NCBI GenBank assembly: GCA_033791605.1
Contig: JASJGJ010000174.1
Span: forward strand, 1 to 50,087
Reading direction: 5' to 3'
DNA length: 50,087 bases
Source of the DNA: Porticoccus sp033791605
GTDB lineage: Bacteria > Pseudomonadota > Gammaproteobacteria > Pseudomonadales > Porticoccaceae
A model generated the notes under the pieces. That model was not told where the DNA came from. It searched no databases and worked only from the letters and a program-made list of their open reading frames with translations. The translations under genes were made by a program, and so were the position numbers. This document shows, one piece after another, positions 17,147-27,135 of the stretch (positions are counted from its first letter, which is position 1; every line of letters begins with the position of its first letter).

Positions 17147-17899
17147 TTAAGCCGGTTTTCGGGCATAGGCTAGGTAATTAACATCTACATCATTGTTGTT
17201 GAGGCGGTAGTGTTTGGTTATTGGGTTGTAGGTCATTCCTGTCATTGCTTGTAGTTCAAGGTCGCACTCCCTGATCCAATGACAAAGTTCAGACGGTCGA
17301 ATGAACTTACTATAATCATGGGTGCCTTTTGGTAAAAGCTTTAGCAAGTATTCGGCACCAAGAACGGCAAAGAGATAGGCTTTTGGGTTTCGGTTAATGG
17401 TTGAAAAATAGAGGTGACCTCCAGGTTTAACCAATTTGGCGCATGCGCGAATGACCGAGCTTGGGTCAGGCACATGTTCTAGCATTTCAAGACAGGTGAC
17501 GATGTCATATTCTTCCGGATGTTGGCCCGCCATGTCTTCAGCAGTGCAGAGCTGATAATTCACGGAGATGCCTGTTTCCAAACTATGGAGCTGGGCTACA
17601 GCGAGAGGGGCTTGTCCCATATCAATGCCTGTAACATCTGCTCCTCGCTGAGCCATCGACTCAGCGAGTATGCCTCCGCCACAACCGACATCTAACAGTT
17701 TTTTCTCTACGACAGGCGAACGCTCATCTATCCAATTCGCTCGCAGAGGATTGATGTCATGCAAAGGCTTGAATTCACTTTCCTTGTCCCACCAACGACT
17801 GGCTAGTGCTTCAAATTTGGCAATCTCAGCGCGATCAATGTTTTGTGATGGTAAGTTAAGTTCTGGCATCCATAAGTTCCGTATTGATTGCTGCGCCAT
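17147..17899 (-). CDS. ubiG: Ubiquinone biosynthesis O-methyltransferase UbiG
   Basis: The 250-residue class I SAM methyltransferase has motif I LLDVGCGGGILAESMA and the family-typical RWWDKESEFKPLHDINPLR. It carries out both O-methylations of ubiquinone synthesis. The first in-frame Met is used; MPELNLP, ten residues later, is an equally good start judged by homologues. It lies 5 bases downstream of the mtaD stop codon. Confidence 0.93.
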   Translation of the reverse strand: MAQQSIRNLWMPELNLPSQNIDRAEIAKFEALASRWWDKESEFKPLHDINPLRANWIDERSPVVEKKLLDVGCGGGILAESMAQRGADVTGIDMGQAPLAVAQLHSLETGISVNYQLCTAEDMAGQHPEEYDIVTCLEMLEHVPDPSSVIRACAKLVKPGGHLYFSTINRNPKAYLFAVLGAEYLLKLLPKGTHDYSKFIRPSELCHWIRECDLELQAMTGMTYNPITKHYRLNNNDVDVNYLAYARKPA

Positions 17900-17904
17900 T
17901 TAGT

Positions 17905-19230
17905 TTAGCTACGATTGGAGATCTTTCGTTGCCACTGTTTGGCCTTTGCCTGTATTTCGTGTTCATTTAAAGTTTGTAATTGTCGCTCTATCATTAGTGC
18001 TGTCCCATTGACCCAAAGGTGGCTAACGCGACTGCTGGCATTGGTGTAGACCAGTTGCGATGTGAGATTATACAGGGGTTCAGATTCTATTGTCCCCCAT
18101 TCTACCGCCACAAGGTCGGCGGCTTTACCTATTTCGATACTGCCTATTTTATCGTCCCAGCCCATGGCTTTGGCTCCGTTGATAGTCGCCATCTCTAGCG
18201 CTGTATGGGCATTAACAGCACCGGCATCACCGGATACCGCTTTGGCGACGAGTGCTGCTGTAGACATTTCGCTGAACATATCTAGGGAGTTGTTGCTGGC
18301 AGCGCCATCTGTACCTAGGGCCACATTAACTTCTGCAAAGAGTAATTTATCCACTGGGCAAAAGCCGCTGGCCAATTTTAAGTTGGATTTTGGGCAATGT
18401 ATGACATGGGCGTTGTGTTCAATGAGCGTGTGGATATCTTGGTCATTAATTTGAGTCATGTGGACGCATTGGGTTCGTGGAGACAGTAACCCAATATCAA
18501 CTAGCCTCTGGATGGGGCGTTTGTCGTGCTCATTGAGGCTGTCAGATATTTCTTTTGCCGTTTCATGCAGATGAATTTGTATGCAGGTATCAAGTTCTTC
18601 GGAGTAAGTGGCTATTTTCTCCATAGGTTCTTTGGATAAGGTGTAAGGAGCATGAGGTCCAAAGGCAATGCGGATCAAGTCGCGATCTTTGTGGTCATCA
18701 TGTAGTTGAAGCCCTTTGTGTATGTAGTCATCAGGTCCCCGGCCCCAAGGTGAAGGAAAGTCAAACACGGGGAAGGCAATTTGACTGCGAATACCCACTT
18801 GATTGACCGTTTCCGCTACGTTGTCTGGAAAGAAATACATATCGGAGAAGCAGGTTGTGCCGCTACGTATCATTTCGGCAATGGCTAGCTCGGTGCCATC
18901 TCTCACAAACTCCGGGTTAACCCATTGGGCTTCAGCGGGCCAGATGTGTTTTTCTAGCCATGTGTGTAGAGGGAGGTCGTCGGCGAATCCCCGAAACAAG
19001 GTCATTGCTGCGTGGCCGTGCGTATTCACCAGACCTGGTAGCAACACGTGTTGGTCGAGCTCTATATGCTCTCTCCCAGTGTATTTTTTTCTTGCTTCAG
19101 TGCTAGGTAGTAGGGCTACGATAGTACCTTGATTTACTGCGACAGTGCAGTCTTCAAAAATTTTCCCCTTGGGGATTATTGGGATAATCCAGCGGGCTGA
19201 AATGAGCAGGTCAACTGATATAGCTGCCAT
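17905..19230 (-). CDS. mtaD: 5-methylthioadenosine/S-adenosylhomocysteine deaminase (TRZ/ATZ family amidohydrolase)
   Basis: The 441-residue amidohydrolase has the metal-binding NTHGHAAM (H71, H73), a third site in FGPHAPYTLS and QIHLHETAKE, HCPKSNLKLASG, and the aspartate motif LGTDGAASNN. Family members deaminate methylthioadenosine and S-adenosylhomocysteine for purine salvage. Its placement next to ubiG, whose reaction makes S-adenosylhomocysteine, supports that substrate. It is the first gene of the minus-strand unit, divergent from gyrA. Confidence 0.87.
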   Translation of the reverse strand: MAAISVDLLISARWIIPIIPKGKIFEDCTVAVNQGTIVALLPSTEARKKYTGREHIELDQHVLLPGLVNTHGHAAMTLFRGFADDLPLHTWLEKHIWPAEAQWVNPEFVRDGTELAIAEMIRSGTTCFSDMYFFPDNVAETVNQVGIRSQIAFPVFDFPSPWGRGPDDYIHKGLQLHDDHKDRDLIRIAFGPHAPYTLSKEPMEKIATYSEELDTCIQIHLHETAKEISDSLNEHDKRPIQRLVDIGLLSPRTQCVHMTQINDQDIHTLIEHNAHVIHCPKSNLKLASGFCPVDKLLFAEVNVALGTDGAASNNSLDMFSEMSTAALVAKAVSGDAGAVNAHTALEMATINGAKAMGWDDKIGSIEIGKAADLVAVEWGTIESEPLYNLTSQLVYTNASSRVSHLWVNGTALMIERQLQTLNEHEIQAKAKQWQRKISNRS

Positions 19231-19395
19231 TGCAAGGGTATTCCTTAGGCGACAAATAAGACGGGCAGTATACCCTCACAAAAAAGATCATTAAACAAAG
19301 ACATGCGGGGACTAAGATTGTACATTTTGTGGTATCATCCCGCGCTTATTTGGGCGGCTTGACCGTCGGTGAGCAGAAGAGGAATCAGCAGTAGC
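19231..19395. promoter_or_regulatory. Divergent mtaD/gyrA promoter region
   Basis: These 165 bases separate the two start codons and must hold both promoters. For gyrA a weak candidate is TTAAAC, a 16-base spacer and TAAGAT (about 19291-19318). A second -10-like TATCAT lies near 19333. Neither is strong enough to assign. Confidence 0.3.
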
Positions 19396-21963
19396 ATGGG
19401 TGAATTAGCTAAAGAAATCCTGCCTGTAAATATCGAAGACGAATTGCGACAGTCTTATCTCGATTACGCCATGAGTGTGATCGTTGGTAGAGCGCTTCCT
19501 GATGTGAGAGATGGCCTAAAGCCTGTGCATCGTCGAGTATTGTTTGCCATGAGCGTCCTCAATAACGATTGGAATAAGTCTTATAAGAAATCTGCGCGGG
19601 TTGTTGGGGATGTGATTGGTAAGTACCACCCCCACGGTGATTCTGCTGTGTATGACACGATTGTACGAATGGCGCAGCCTTTTTCTCTTCGTTACATGTT
19701 GGTGGATGGCCAGGGTAACTTTGGTTCTGTGGATGGTGATTCCGCAGCTGCGATGCGTTACACCGAAATCCGTATGGCCAAAATTGCTCACTCACTGTTA
19801 GCGGATCTGGATAAAGAAACCGTTGATTACGTGGAAAATTACGACGGTAATGAACTGATTCCTGTGGTGATGCCTACTAGGGTGCCAAACCTTTTGGTGA
19901 ATGGCTCATCCGGTATTGCTGTGGGTATGGCAACCAATATCCCCCCGCACAATCTAAAAGAAGTCGTCAACGGTTGTTTGGCGCTGATTGATAATGCTGA
20001 TATCACCATTGATGAGCTGATGGAGTTCATTCCCGGTCCGGATTTTCCTACTGCCGCCATTATTAACGGCAGAGCAGGCATTATTCAGGCTTACCGTACT
20101 GGGCGTGGCCGCATCTATGTGCGAGCCAGGGCGACGGTGGAAGTCAATGAAAAAACCAACCGTGAGACCATCATTATCACGGAGCTTCCATACCAATTGA
20201 ACAAGGCCCGGTTGATTGAACGCATTGCCGAGCTGGTAAAAGAAAAGAAAATCGAAGGTATCTCAGAACTTCGTGATGAGTCGGATAAAGATGGCTTGCG
20301 GGTGGTGATTGAGCTGAAAAGAGGTGAGGTGGGAGAAGTTATCCTTAACAACCTCTATGCCCAAACACAATTGCAAAATGTATTTGGCATCAATGTCGTT
20401 GCATTGGTGGATGGGCAGCCACGAACTCTTAATTTGAAGGAGATGCTGGAGGCATTTGTCCGTCACCGCCGTGAGGTGGTGACGCGTCGTACAGTTTATT
20501 TGCTCCGAAAGGCTCGTGAGCGCGGTCATATTCTGGAAGGTCTGGCCGTTGCTATTGCCAATATTGATCAGATTATTGAATTAATTAAAGCTTCTCCGTC
20601 GCCGGCCGAAGCAAAAGAGCGCCTGATTGCAAGAGGCTGGGATGCCAGAACGGCTGCTCAACTGCTGGAGCGTGCGGGGAGTGATGCCAGTCGTCCCGAA
20701 GACCTAGAGCCAGGTTATGGCTTGCGTGAAGGACAATATTATTTGTCCCCGGCACAAGCTCAGGCAATTCTAGAGTTACGGCTACACCGTCTTACCGGTA
20801 TGGAGCACGACAAGTTACTTGCTGAGTACCAGGAAAAGCTGGAAGAAATTATTGAATATCTAAGAATTCTCGGAGATTCGGACGTTTTGATGCAGCTGAT
20901 TCGTGAAGAGCTTCAAGCTGTAAGTGAAGAGTTTGGCGATGATCGCCGTAGTGAAATTGTGGAGTCACAACATGATCTCACGATTGAAGATTTGATTACT
21001 GAAGAAGATCGTGTGGTGACAATATCCCATGGCGGTTATGCAAAAACACAGCCGTTAAGTGATTATCAAGCTCAGCGTCGTGGTGGTATGGGTAAATCGG
21101 CTACTGCGGTGAAGGATGAGGATTTTGTCGAGCACCTACTTATTGCGAGTACTCACAGCACAATTCTCTGTTTTACCAACTTAGGCAAGGTTTACTGGTT
21201 GAAGGTCTATCAAATTCCTGTGGCTGGTCGTAACTCGCGTGGGCGACCCATGGTAAATTTGTTGCCTCTCAGCGAAGATGAACGTATTAGCAGTATTTTG
21301 CCTGTAGATGAATACAGTGAAGACCGATTTGTCATTATGGCGACCGCCAATGGAACGGTGAAGAAAACGTCGTTGGAGCAATACTCTCGCCCCCGCAGTG
21401 TTGGGTTGCGTGCTGTTGACTTAGTGGAAGGTGATTATCTTGTGGGTAGTGCCATTACCGATGGCAATAGCGACGTTATGCTGTTTAGTAGTGAAGGTAA
21501 GGCCGTGCGGTTTGCTGAATCGGATGTGCGGGCCATGGGTCGGGTATCTAAAGGTGTTCGCGGTATGCGGCTGCCAGAAGGACATAAAGTATTATCTATG
21601 TTAATCCCTGAAGAGAATGGTTGTGTGCTGACGGTTTCTGATAATGGGTATGGTAAACGTACAGCCTTAACTGAATTCCCGACGAAAGGTCGTGGTGGTA
21701 AGGGCATGATTGCTATTCAGGCAAGTGAGCGGAACGGTCCTTTAGTGGGGGCAGTACAGTTGTTTGAGGGTGATGAAATTATGCTGATTTCTGATCAAGG
21801 GACCATGGTGCGAACACGCAGTGAAGAGATTTCAATGTTGGGTCGCAATACCCAGGGTGTTCGAGTGATTCGCTTGAAAGAGGGCGAAACCATGGTCGGT
21901 CTGGCGCGTATTGAAGAACAAGACCCTGTAGATGTTGTTGCTGATGACGAGTCAGAAGCATAG
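19396..21963 (+). CDS. gyrA: DNA gyrase subunit A
   Basis: The 855-residue protein begins MGELAKEILPVNIEDELRQS, which aligns with known GyrA N-termini, so ATG 19396 is chosen over the upstream GTG at 19369. The quinolone-resistance region is wild type by E. coli numbering, with Ser83 and Asp87 in HPHGDSAVYDTIV, and the catalytic tyrosine lies in AAMRYTEIRM. The C-terminal beta-pinwheel contains the GyrA box-like QRRGGMGKSA, and the tail is acidic. It forms the A2B2 topoisomerase with GyrB. The next gene is pheA; serC, often present between them in Pseudomonas, is absent here. Confidence 0.98.
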   Translation: MGELAKEILPVNIEDELRQSYLDYAMSVIVGRALPDVRDGLKPVHRRVLFAMSVLNNDWNKSYKKSARVVGDVIGKYHPHGDSAVYDTIVRMAQPFSLRYMLVDGQGNFGSVDGDSAAAMRYTEIRMAKIAHSLLADLDKETVDYVENYDGNELIPVVMPTRVPNLLVNGSSGIAVGMATNIPPHNLKEVVNGCLALIDNADITIDELMEFIPGPDFPTAAIINGRAGIIQAYRTGRGRIYVRARATVEVNEKTNRETIIITELPYQLNKARLIERIAELVKEKKIEGISELRDESDKDGLRVVIELKRGEVGEVILNNLYAQTQLQNVFGINVVALVDGQPRTLNLKEMLEAFVRHRREVVTRRTVYLLRKARERGHILEGLAVAIANIDQIIELIKASPSPAEAKERLIARGWDARTAAQLLERAGSDASRPEDLEPGYGLREGQYYLSPAQAQAILELRLHRLTGMEHDKLLAEYQEKLEEIIEYLRILGDSDVLMQLIREELQAVSEEFGDDRRSEIVESQHDLTIEDLITEEDRVVTISHGGYAKTQPLSDYQAQRRGGMGKSATAVKDEDFVEHLLIASTHSTILCFTNLGKVYWLKVYQIPVAGRNSRGRPMVNLLPLSEDERISSILPVDEYSEDRFVIMATANGTVKKTSLEQYSRPRSVGLRAVDLVEGDYLVGSAITDGNSDVMLFSSEGKAVRFAESDVRAMGRVSKGVRGMRLPEGHKVLSMLIPEENGCVLTVSDNGYGKRTALTEFPTKGRGGKGMIAIQASERNGPLVGAVQLFEGDEIMLISDQGTMVRTRSEEISMLGRNTQGVRVIRLKEGETMVGLARIEEQDPVDVVADDESEA

Positions 21964-22001
21964 CTGTCAGAACTGCATGGGCCGGTAAATAGGCAGAAAA
22001 C

Positions 22002-23087
22002 ATGGCAAATGATAAGAAGCTTAGCCAGCTGCGTGAAAAAATTGATGCCATAGATAATCAACTGTTAGCGTTGATCAGTGAGCGTGCAGGGTGTGCGCAA
22101 CAAGTGGCAGAGGTTAAGCAAGAGGCGGGGGATACTACCTACTTCCGTCCTGAGCGTGAAGCTCAGGTGCTGCGTAATATCATGAAAAAAAACCAAGGAC
22201 CGTTGGGTAATGAAGATGTAGCTCGGTTGTTTCGTGAAATTATGTCGGCTTGTTTGGCTTTAGAGCAGCCCATTAAAGTGGCATTTTTAGGTCCTGAAGG
22301 TACGTTTACTCAGGAGGCTGCACTGAAGCATTTTGGTCATTCAGCGATCACTGTTCCCATGAATGCGATAGATGAAGTTTTCCGTGAGGTGGATGCGGGA
22401 GCGGCTAATTACGGTGTGGTCCCCGTGGAAAACTCCACTGAAGGTGTTATCAACCATACCCTGGATACTTTCCTAGACTCATCGCTAAAAATTTGTGGTG
22501 AGGTGGAGCTGCGTATCCATCACCACCTATTGGTGGGGCCGAGTACTCATGCAGAAAATATTACACGGGTGTATTCACATGCTCAGTCATTAGCACAATG
22601 TCGCAAATGGTTGGATGCTCATTACCCGAAAGCTGAAAGAGTTGCTGTGAGTAGCAATGCTGAGGCCGCTAAACGTATTAAAGGTGAATGGAATTCTGCT
22701 GCTATTGCTGGCGATATGGCTGCTGAGTTGTATGGTCTAGAGAAGCTCTCCGAAAAGATTGAGGATAGGCCTGATAACTCCACACGGTTTCTTATTATCG
22801 GCAGAGAGAGAATTGCACAGAGTGGCGAAGACAAAACATCGATCATCGTTGCAGCGCGAAATGAGCCCGGTGCTTTGCACAGTCTATTAGAACCTTTTTA
22901 TCGGGAAGGTATTGACCTCACTCGTGTAGAAACACGCCCCTCTCGTACGGGTAAGTGGACTTATGTGTTTTTTGTCGACTTTAAAGGCCACAAAGATGAC
23001 CCTAAAGTGGCTGCAGTTCTGGCTGAGGTTAGTCAGGTTGTTGCTGACTTGCGTGTGCTCGGTTCCTACCCCAAAGCTGTGTTATAG
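22002..23087 (+). CDS. pheA: Bifunctional chorismate mutase/prephenate dehydratase (P-protein)
   Basis: The 361-residue protein has an AroQ chorismate mutase domain (1-90; LREKIDAIDNQLLALISERA), a prephenate dehydratase domain (AFLGPEGTFTQEAALKHFG, PVENSTEGVINHTLDTF, NSTRFLIIG) and a C-terminal ACT domain. The ACT residues GALH and ETRPSR correspond to the phenylalanine-sensing motifs. It makes phenylpyruvate and is probably feedback-inhibited by phenylalanine. It heads the pheA-hisC-tyrA/aroA-cmk series. Confidence 0.97.
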   Translation: MANDKKLSQLREKIDAIDNQLLALISERAGCAQQVAEVKQEAGDTTYFRPEREAQVLRNIMKKNQGPLGNEDVARLFREIMSACLALEQPIKVAFLGPEGTFTQEAALKHFGHSAITVPMNAIDEVFREVDAGAANYGVVPVENSTEGVINHTLDTFLDSSLKICGEVELRIHHHLLVGPSTHAENITRVYSHAQSLAQCRKWLDAHYPKAERVAVSSNAEAAKRIKGEWNSAAIAGDMAAELYGLEKLSEKIEDRPDNSTRFLIIGRERIAQSGEDKTSIIVAARNEPGALHSLLEPFYREGIDLTRVETRPSRTGKWTYVFFVDFKGHKDDPKVAAVLAEVSQVVADLRVLGSYPKAVL

Positions 23088-23108
23088 CTTAAATATCTGG
23101 TAAGTATT

Positions 23109-24227
23109 ATGACTGTGGATTTAAAAAGCCTGGCTTTGCCCGGCGTGCAGCACTTGAAGCCTTACCAGGGCGGCAAGCCTATTGAAGAAGTTGAGCGTGA
23201 ACTTGGCATCTCTGGTGTCATTAAGCTTGCCAGCAATGAAAACCCCTTAGGGCTTAGCTCTATTGCTCGTGCGGCAATAGAGGCCGCCTTGGTTGATGGC
23301 GCGCGTTATCCTGATGGTAATGGCTATTATTTAAAGTGCAAATTGGCAAAAAAGCTTTCAGTGAATCCTGATCAATTGACCTTGGGTAATGGGTCAAATG
23401 ATGTGTTGGACTTGGTGGCTAGGGGTTTTTTGGGGGCAGTGCATAATGCTATTTTCTCTCAGCATGCCTTTGTGATTTACCAGTTGGCGGTTACCGCTCA
23501 AAGTGCTAGGTCAGTTGTTGTGCCTGCTCGTAACTGGGGTCATGACTTACAGGCCATGGCTGATGCGGTGGATGACAGTACCCGCTTAATATTTGTTGCA
23601 AACCCTAACAATCCTACGGGTACTTGGGTGGGGCTTGATGAAATTAAAGTATTAATGGCAAGGGTGCCTAGCCAGGTACTGGTTGTTATTGATGAAGCCT
23701 ATTTTGAATATGCGGATTTGCCTGAATATGGCTCTGCGTTGAAGCTGCTAGACCTGTATCCAAACCTGATCATTACTCGAACTTTTTCCAAAGCCTATGG
23801 TTTGGCTTCTTTGCGTGTTGGCTATGCCATATCACACCCGGATGTGGCGGATATTTTGAATCGCATTCGTCAGCCTTTTAATATCAATAGTCTGGCATTG
23901 GCGGCAGCGGTTGCTGTTTTGGATGATCAGGATTATCTCGATCGTAGTATTGAGATTAACCGCCGGGGATACGAACAGTTAACCAACAGGCTGAGTCAGA
24001 TGGGCCTTAATTTTATTCCCTCAGCAGGCAATTTTGTTGCGGTGGAAATTCCCGGTGATGTACAGGGCGTGTATCAACACTTGTTAGAAAGGGGCGTGAT
24101 TGTACGTCCTGTCGGGCTCTATGAGATGCCTGATCATTTGCGCGTGTCCATTGGTTTGCCCGAGGAAAATCAACGTTTTCTTGATGAGCTAGATACATTA
24201 CTCAGTGCGGGAGAAAATCGCCGATGA
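23109..24227 (+). CDS. hisC: Histidinol-phosphate/aromatic aminotransferase HisC
   Basis: This 372-residue fold-type I PLP enzyme has ASNENPLG, NPNNPTGTW, the aspartate in IDEAYFEYA and the PLP lysine K228 in RTFSKAYGLASLRVGYA. The HisC2 type located between pheA and tyrA commonly serves both histidinol phosphate and aromatic amino-acid transamination. The position here supports a role in phenylalanine and tyrosine synthesis. It overlaps the next start by 4 bases. Confidence 0.92.
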   Translation: MTVDLKSLALPGVQHLKPYQGGKPIEEVERELGISGVIKLASNENPLGLSSIARAAIEAALVDGARYPDGNGYYLKCKLAKKLSVNPDQLTLGNGSNDVLDLVARGFLGAVHNAIFSQHAFVIYQLAVTAQSARSVVVPARNWGHDLQAMADAVDDSTRLIFVANPNNPTGTWVGLDEIKVLMARVPSQVLVVIDEAYFEYADLPEYGSALKLLDLYPNLIITRTFSKAYGLASLRVGYAISHPDVADILNRIRQPFNINSLALAAAVAVLDDQDYLDRSIEINRRGYEQLTNRLSQMGLNFIPSAGNFVAVEIPGDVQGVYQHLLERGVIVRPVGLYEMPDHLRVSIGLPEENQRFLDELDTLLSAGENRR

Positions 24228-26443
24228 CACAAAAAATAAATCGGTTGGTGGTCATTGGTCTTGGTCTTATCGGTAGTAGTTTGGCAAAAGCTGCTCGAGA
24301 TCGAGGGCTTTGCCATGAGGTGATTGGAAGTTCACGTAGCCCAGAAACACTAATTGAAGCAATAAAGGCAGGCGTTGTAGATCGGGTGGTTAGTCGGATC
24401 GAGGATATTGCCTCAGAGTTGGGCGAGGGTGATGTCGTTGTTATCGGGGTGCCGACCCTCACAGTACCGTCTATTGTGCGCCAACTACAACCATTGCTCG
24501 CTGAAACTGTCACCATTACCGATGTGGCTAGTGTAAAAGGTAGCGTGGTAAAAGCTGTTAATGAAGCTTATGGTGCGACACCTTCACAGTTTGTACCTGG
24601 GCATCCTATTGCTGGATCAGAAAAAAGTGGTGTGGGTGCGGTCAATCCTGCGTTGTTTGACGATCACAGGGTGATTTTGACGCCGTTACCGGAAACGGGC
24701 ATTGATCATGTGTTACGCGTGAAAGCGTTGTGGTGTGGTGTCGGGGCTGTTGTGAGTGAAATGTCAGTGGTGGAGCATGATGAAGTGTTGGCTGCCACCA
24801 GCCACTTGCCCCATATGTTGGCTTACGCTTTAGTCGATACTCTCTCGAATATGAGAGAAAATCAGGAAATTTTTCGTTATGCTGCCGGCGGTTTTCGGGA
24901 CTTTACCCGTATTGCTGCCAGTGACCCAGTTATGTGGCACGACATTGTGATGGCGAATGATAAGGCTGTTTTGTCTGTTTTAGGGGATCTTACGGATCAT
25001 ATGGAGCGGATAAAGCAGGCTATAACCTCCGGAAACAGCGAGTATCTACTGGGCGTTTTTACCCGGGCCAGAGAAGCTCGTAACCATTTTACAAAAATGC
25101 TTGAAAATAAGGCTTATTTGGAGCCCATGACAGAAATAATAGATTACAGGGTGGCCCCAGGCGGTTCCGTCTCTGGAGAGATTCGTATTCCTGGCGATAA
25201 ATCAATTTCCCATCGCGCCATTATGCTGGGTTCACTTGCTCAAGGGATCACAGAAGTTACAGGTTTCCTTGAGGGTGAGGATAGTTTGGCGACGTTGCAG
25301 GCATTCCGTGATATGGGTGTGGTAATAGAAGGCCCCAGTGATGGTCGCGTGATCATACATGGTGTGGGATTGAAGGGGTTAAAGGCTCCAGCTGGACCAC
25401 TTTATCTGGGTAATTCTGGTACCTCCATGAGATTGTTGTCAGGCTTGTTGGCGGCACAATCATTTGATGTGGAGTTAACGGGTGATGATTCGTTGTCAAA
25501 ACGTCCCATGGAGCGGGTAGCGGCACCTTTGCGTCAAATGGGAGCGGTGATAGAAACAGAAGATGGGGGTCGTCCTCCGTTGCGTATTAAAGGCGGGCAA
25601 TCATTGCAAGCAATGGATTACAAATTGCCTATGGCCAGTGCGCAAGTAAAGTCCTGCGTATTGTTGGCCGGTTTGTATGCCAATGGAACAACGTCTACCA
25701 CTGAGCCGGCTCCTACCCGTGACCACACTGAGAGGATGCTTACAGGATTTGGTTATCAGGTGGATAGAGAGGGTGCGGTAGCTAAGTTGGTCGGGGGGGG
25801 TGAGCTTACGGCTACCAATATAGATGTCCCTGCCGACATTTCTTCGGCGACTTTTTATATGGTGGCAGCGTCAATAGCGCCCGGTTCGGATATTCTTCTT
25901 CCCCATGTTGGAATCAATCCAACCCGTATTGGTGTGATCAATATTTTGCAAATGATGGGCGCTGATATTCAGATGTCTAATCAAGCTGAAGTCGGTGGAG
26001 AGCCCGTGGCAGATATTCGGGTTCGCTATGCACCTCTTCATGGTATTGATATTCCTGAAGACCAAGTGCCATTAGCCATTGACGAATTTCCTGCGCTATT
26101 TATTGCTGCCGCCTGTGCGGAAGGGCAAACGGTGCTTTCTGGAGCGGAAGAGCTAAGAGTAAAGGAAAGCGATCGAATACAAGCCATGGCGGACGGTTTA
26201 CAAATATTAGGCATAGATGTAACGCCAACACCTGATGGTATTGTGATTCAGGGTGGGTCTATAGGGGGAGGTGAAGTGGATAGTGAAGATGACCACCGTA
26301 TTGCTATGTCATTTGCCATTGCAGCCTTGCGGGCAGAGAAAAGTATTTTGATAAAAAATTGTAACAATGTTGCGACATCATTTCCGGGATTTGTAGCGTT
26401 GGCCAACATGGCTGGATTGAACATTGTTGAGGAAAAGCGATGA
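24224..26443 (+). CDS. tyrA-aroA: Fused prephenate dehydrogenase / 3-phosphoshikimate 1-carboxyvinyltransferase
   Basis: The 739-residue fusion has an N-terminal NAD-binding prephenate dehydrogenase (residues 1 to about 290; GLGLIGSSLAKAARDRG, GHPIAGSEKSG). The C-terminal half is a complete EPSP synthase (from about 305; PGDKSISHRAIMLGSLA, LGNSGTSMRLLSGLLA, KRPMERVAAPLRQMG, KESDRIQAMADGL). The same fusion is known in Pseudomonas and relatives and couples the shikimate and tyrosine branches. The stretch from 25793 contains a G8 run (residues LVGGGEL). It overlaps cmk by 4 bases. Confidence 0.96.
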   Translation: MTQKINRLVVIGLGLIGSSLAKAARDRGLCHEVIGSSRSPETLIEAIKAGVVDRVVSRIEDIASELGEGDVVVIGVPTLTVPSIVRQLQPLLAETVTITDVASVKGSVVKAVNEAYGATPSQFVPGHPIAGSEKSGVGAVNPALFDDHRVILTPLPETGIDHVLRVKALWCGVGAVVSEMSVVEHDEVLAATSHLPHMLAYALVDTLSNMRENQEIFRYAAGGFRDFTRIAASDPVMWHDIVMANDKAVLSVLGDLTDHMERIKQAITSGNSEYLLGVFTRAREARNHFTKMLENKAYLEPMTEIIDYRVAPGGSVSGEIRIPGDKSISHRAIMLGSLAQGITEVTGFLEGEDSLATLQAFRDMGVVIEGPSDGRVIIHGVGLKGLKAPAGPLYLGNSGTSMRLLSGLLAAQSFDVELTGDDSLSKRPMERVAAPLRQMGAVIETEDGGRPPLRIKGGQSLQAMDYKLPMASAQVKSCVLLAGLYANGTTSTTEPAPTRDHTERMLTGFGYQVDREGAVAKLVGGGELTATNIDVPADISSATFYMVAASIAPGSDILLPHVGINPTRIGVINILQMMGADIQMSNQAEVGGEPVADIRVRYAPLHGIDIPEDQVPLAIDEFPALFIAAACAEGQTVLSGAEELRVKESDRIQAMADGLQILGIDVTPTPDGIVIQGGSIGGGEVDSEDDHRIAMSFAIAALRAEKSILIKNCNNVATSFPGFVALANMAGLNIVEEKR

Positions 26444-27135
26444 GTGAAAAACGTGTACCTGTCATTACCGTTGATGGGCCAAGTGGTTCAGGTAAGGGGA
26501 CAGTTTGCCAATTAATGGCAATTAAACTTGGGTTTCACTACCTTGATAGTGGTGCTTTGTATCGATTGCTTGCGCTTGCTGCAAAACGGCATGGAGTGGA
26601 GTTAGGCAATATGGAGTCCCTAGCTGTATTGGCTGGTCATATGGATATCTCTTTTCATATGCGGGATAACGCCCAGCCAAAAGTTTTGTTGGAAGGTGAG
26701 GATGTTTCCTCCTTGATTCGTAATGAAGGCGTTGGGACTGATGCATCTATCGTGGCGGCGTATCCGGAGGTTAGGGCGGCATTGCTTCAGCGTCAGCGAG
26801 CTTTTGCTGTCGCTCCTGGCCTAGTTGCTGATGGGCGAGATATGGGTACTGTTGTGTTCCCCGATGCTGACGCTAAAATTTTCCTCACGGCTAGTCCTGA
26901 AGAGCGGGCTGAAAGGCGTTATAAGCAGTTGATAGATAAGGGGGAAAGTGTTAGTCTTGCCGCCCTCGTCGAGCAGGTCCAAAAACGGGATGAGCGGGAT
27001 ATGAACCGCAAAGCTTCTCCGTTGGTCCCTGCTACTAATGCAGTCGTGCTTGATAGCTCAAAGATGAGCATTGATGAGGTGTTAAGTTCGGGGCTTGAAA
27101 TCGTCGAAAAAAACGGTATTCAGTCAAGGCAATAA
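26440..27135 (+). CDS. cmk: Cytidylate kinase
   Basis: The 231-residue P-loop kinase has GPSGSGKGT at residues 13-21, YLDSGALYR, the DGRDMGTVVFPDA motif and TASPEERAERRYKQL. It phosphorylates CMP and dCMP. Its location between aroA and rpsA is highly conserved in Gammaproteobacteria. Confidence 0.97.
   Translation: MSEKRVPVITVDGPSGSGKGTVCQLMAIKLGFHYLDSGALYRLLALAAKRHGVELGNMESLAVLAGHMDISFHMRDNAQPKVLLEGEDVSSLIRNEGVGTDASIVAAYPEVRAALLQRQRAFAVAPGLVADGRDMGTVVFPDADAKIFLTASPEERAERRYKQLIDKGESVSLAALVEQVQKRDERDMNRKASPLVPATNAVVLDSSKMSIDEVLSSGLEIVEKNGIQSRQ

Noticed and set aside
19369..19395. Nine-residue extension of gyrA from GTG
   Set aside because: Known GyrA proteins begin at the position of MGELAKE.
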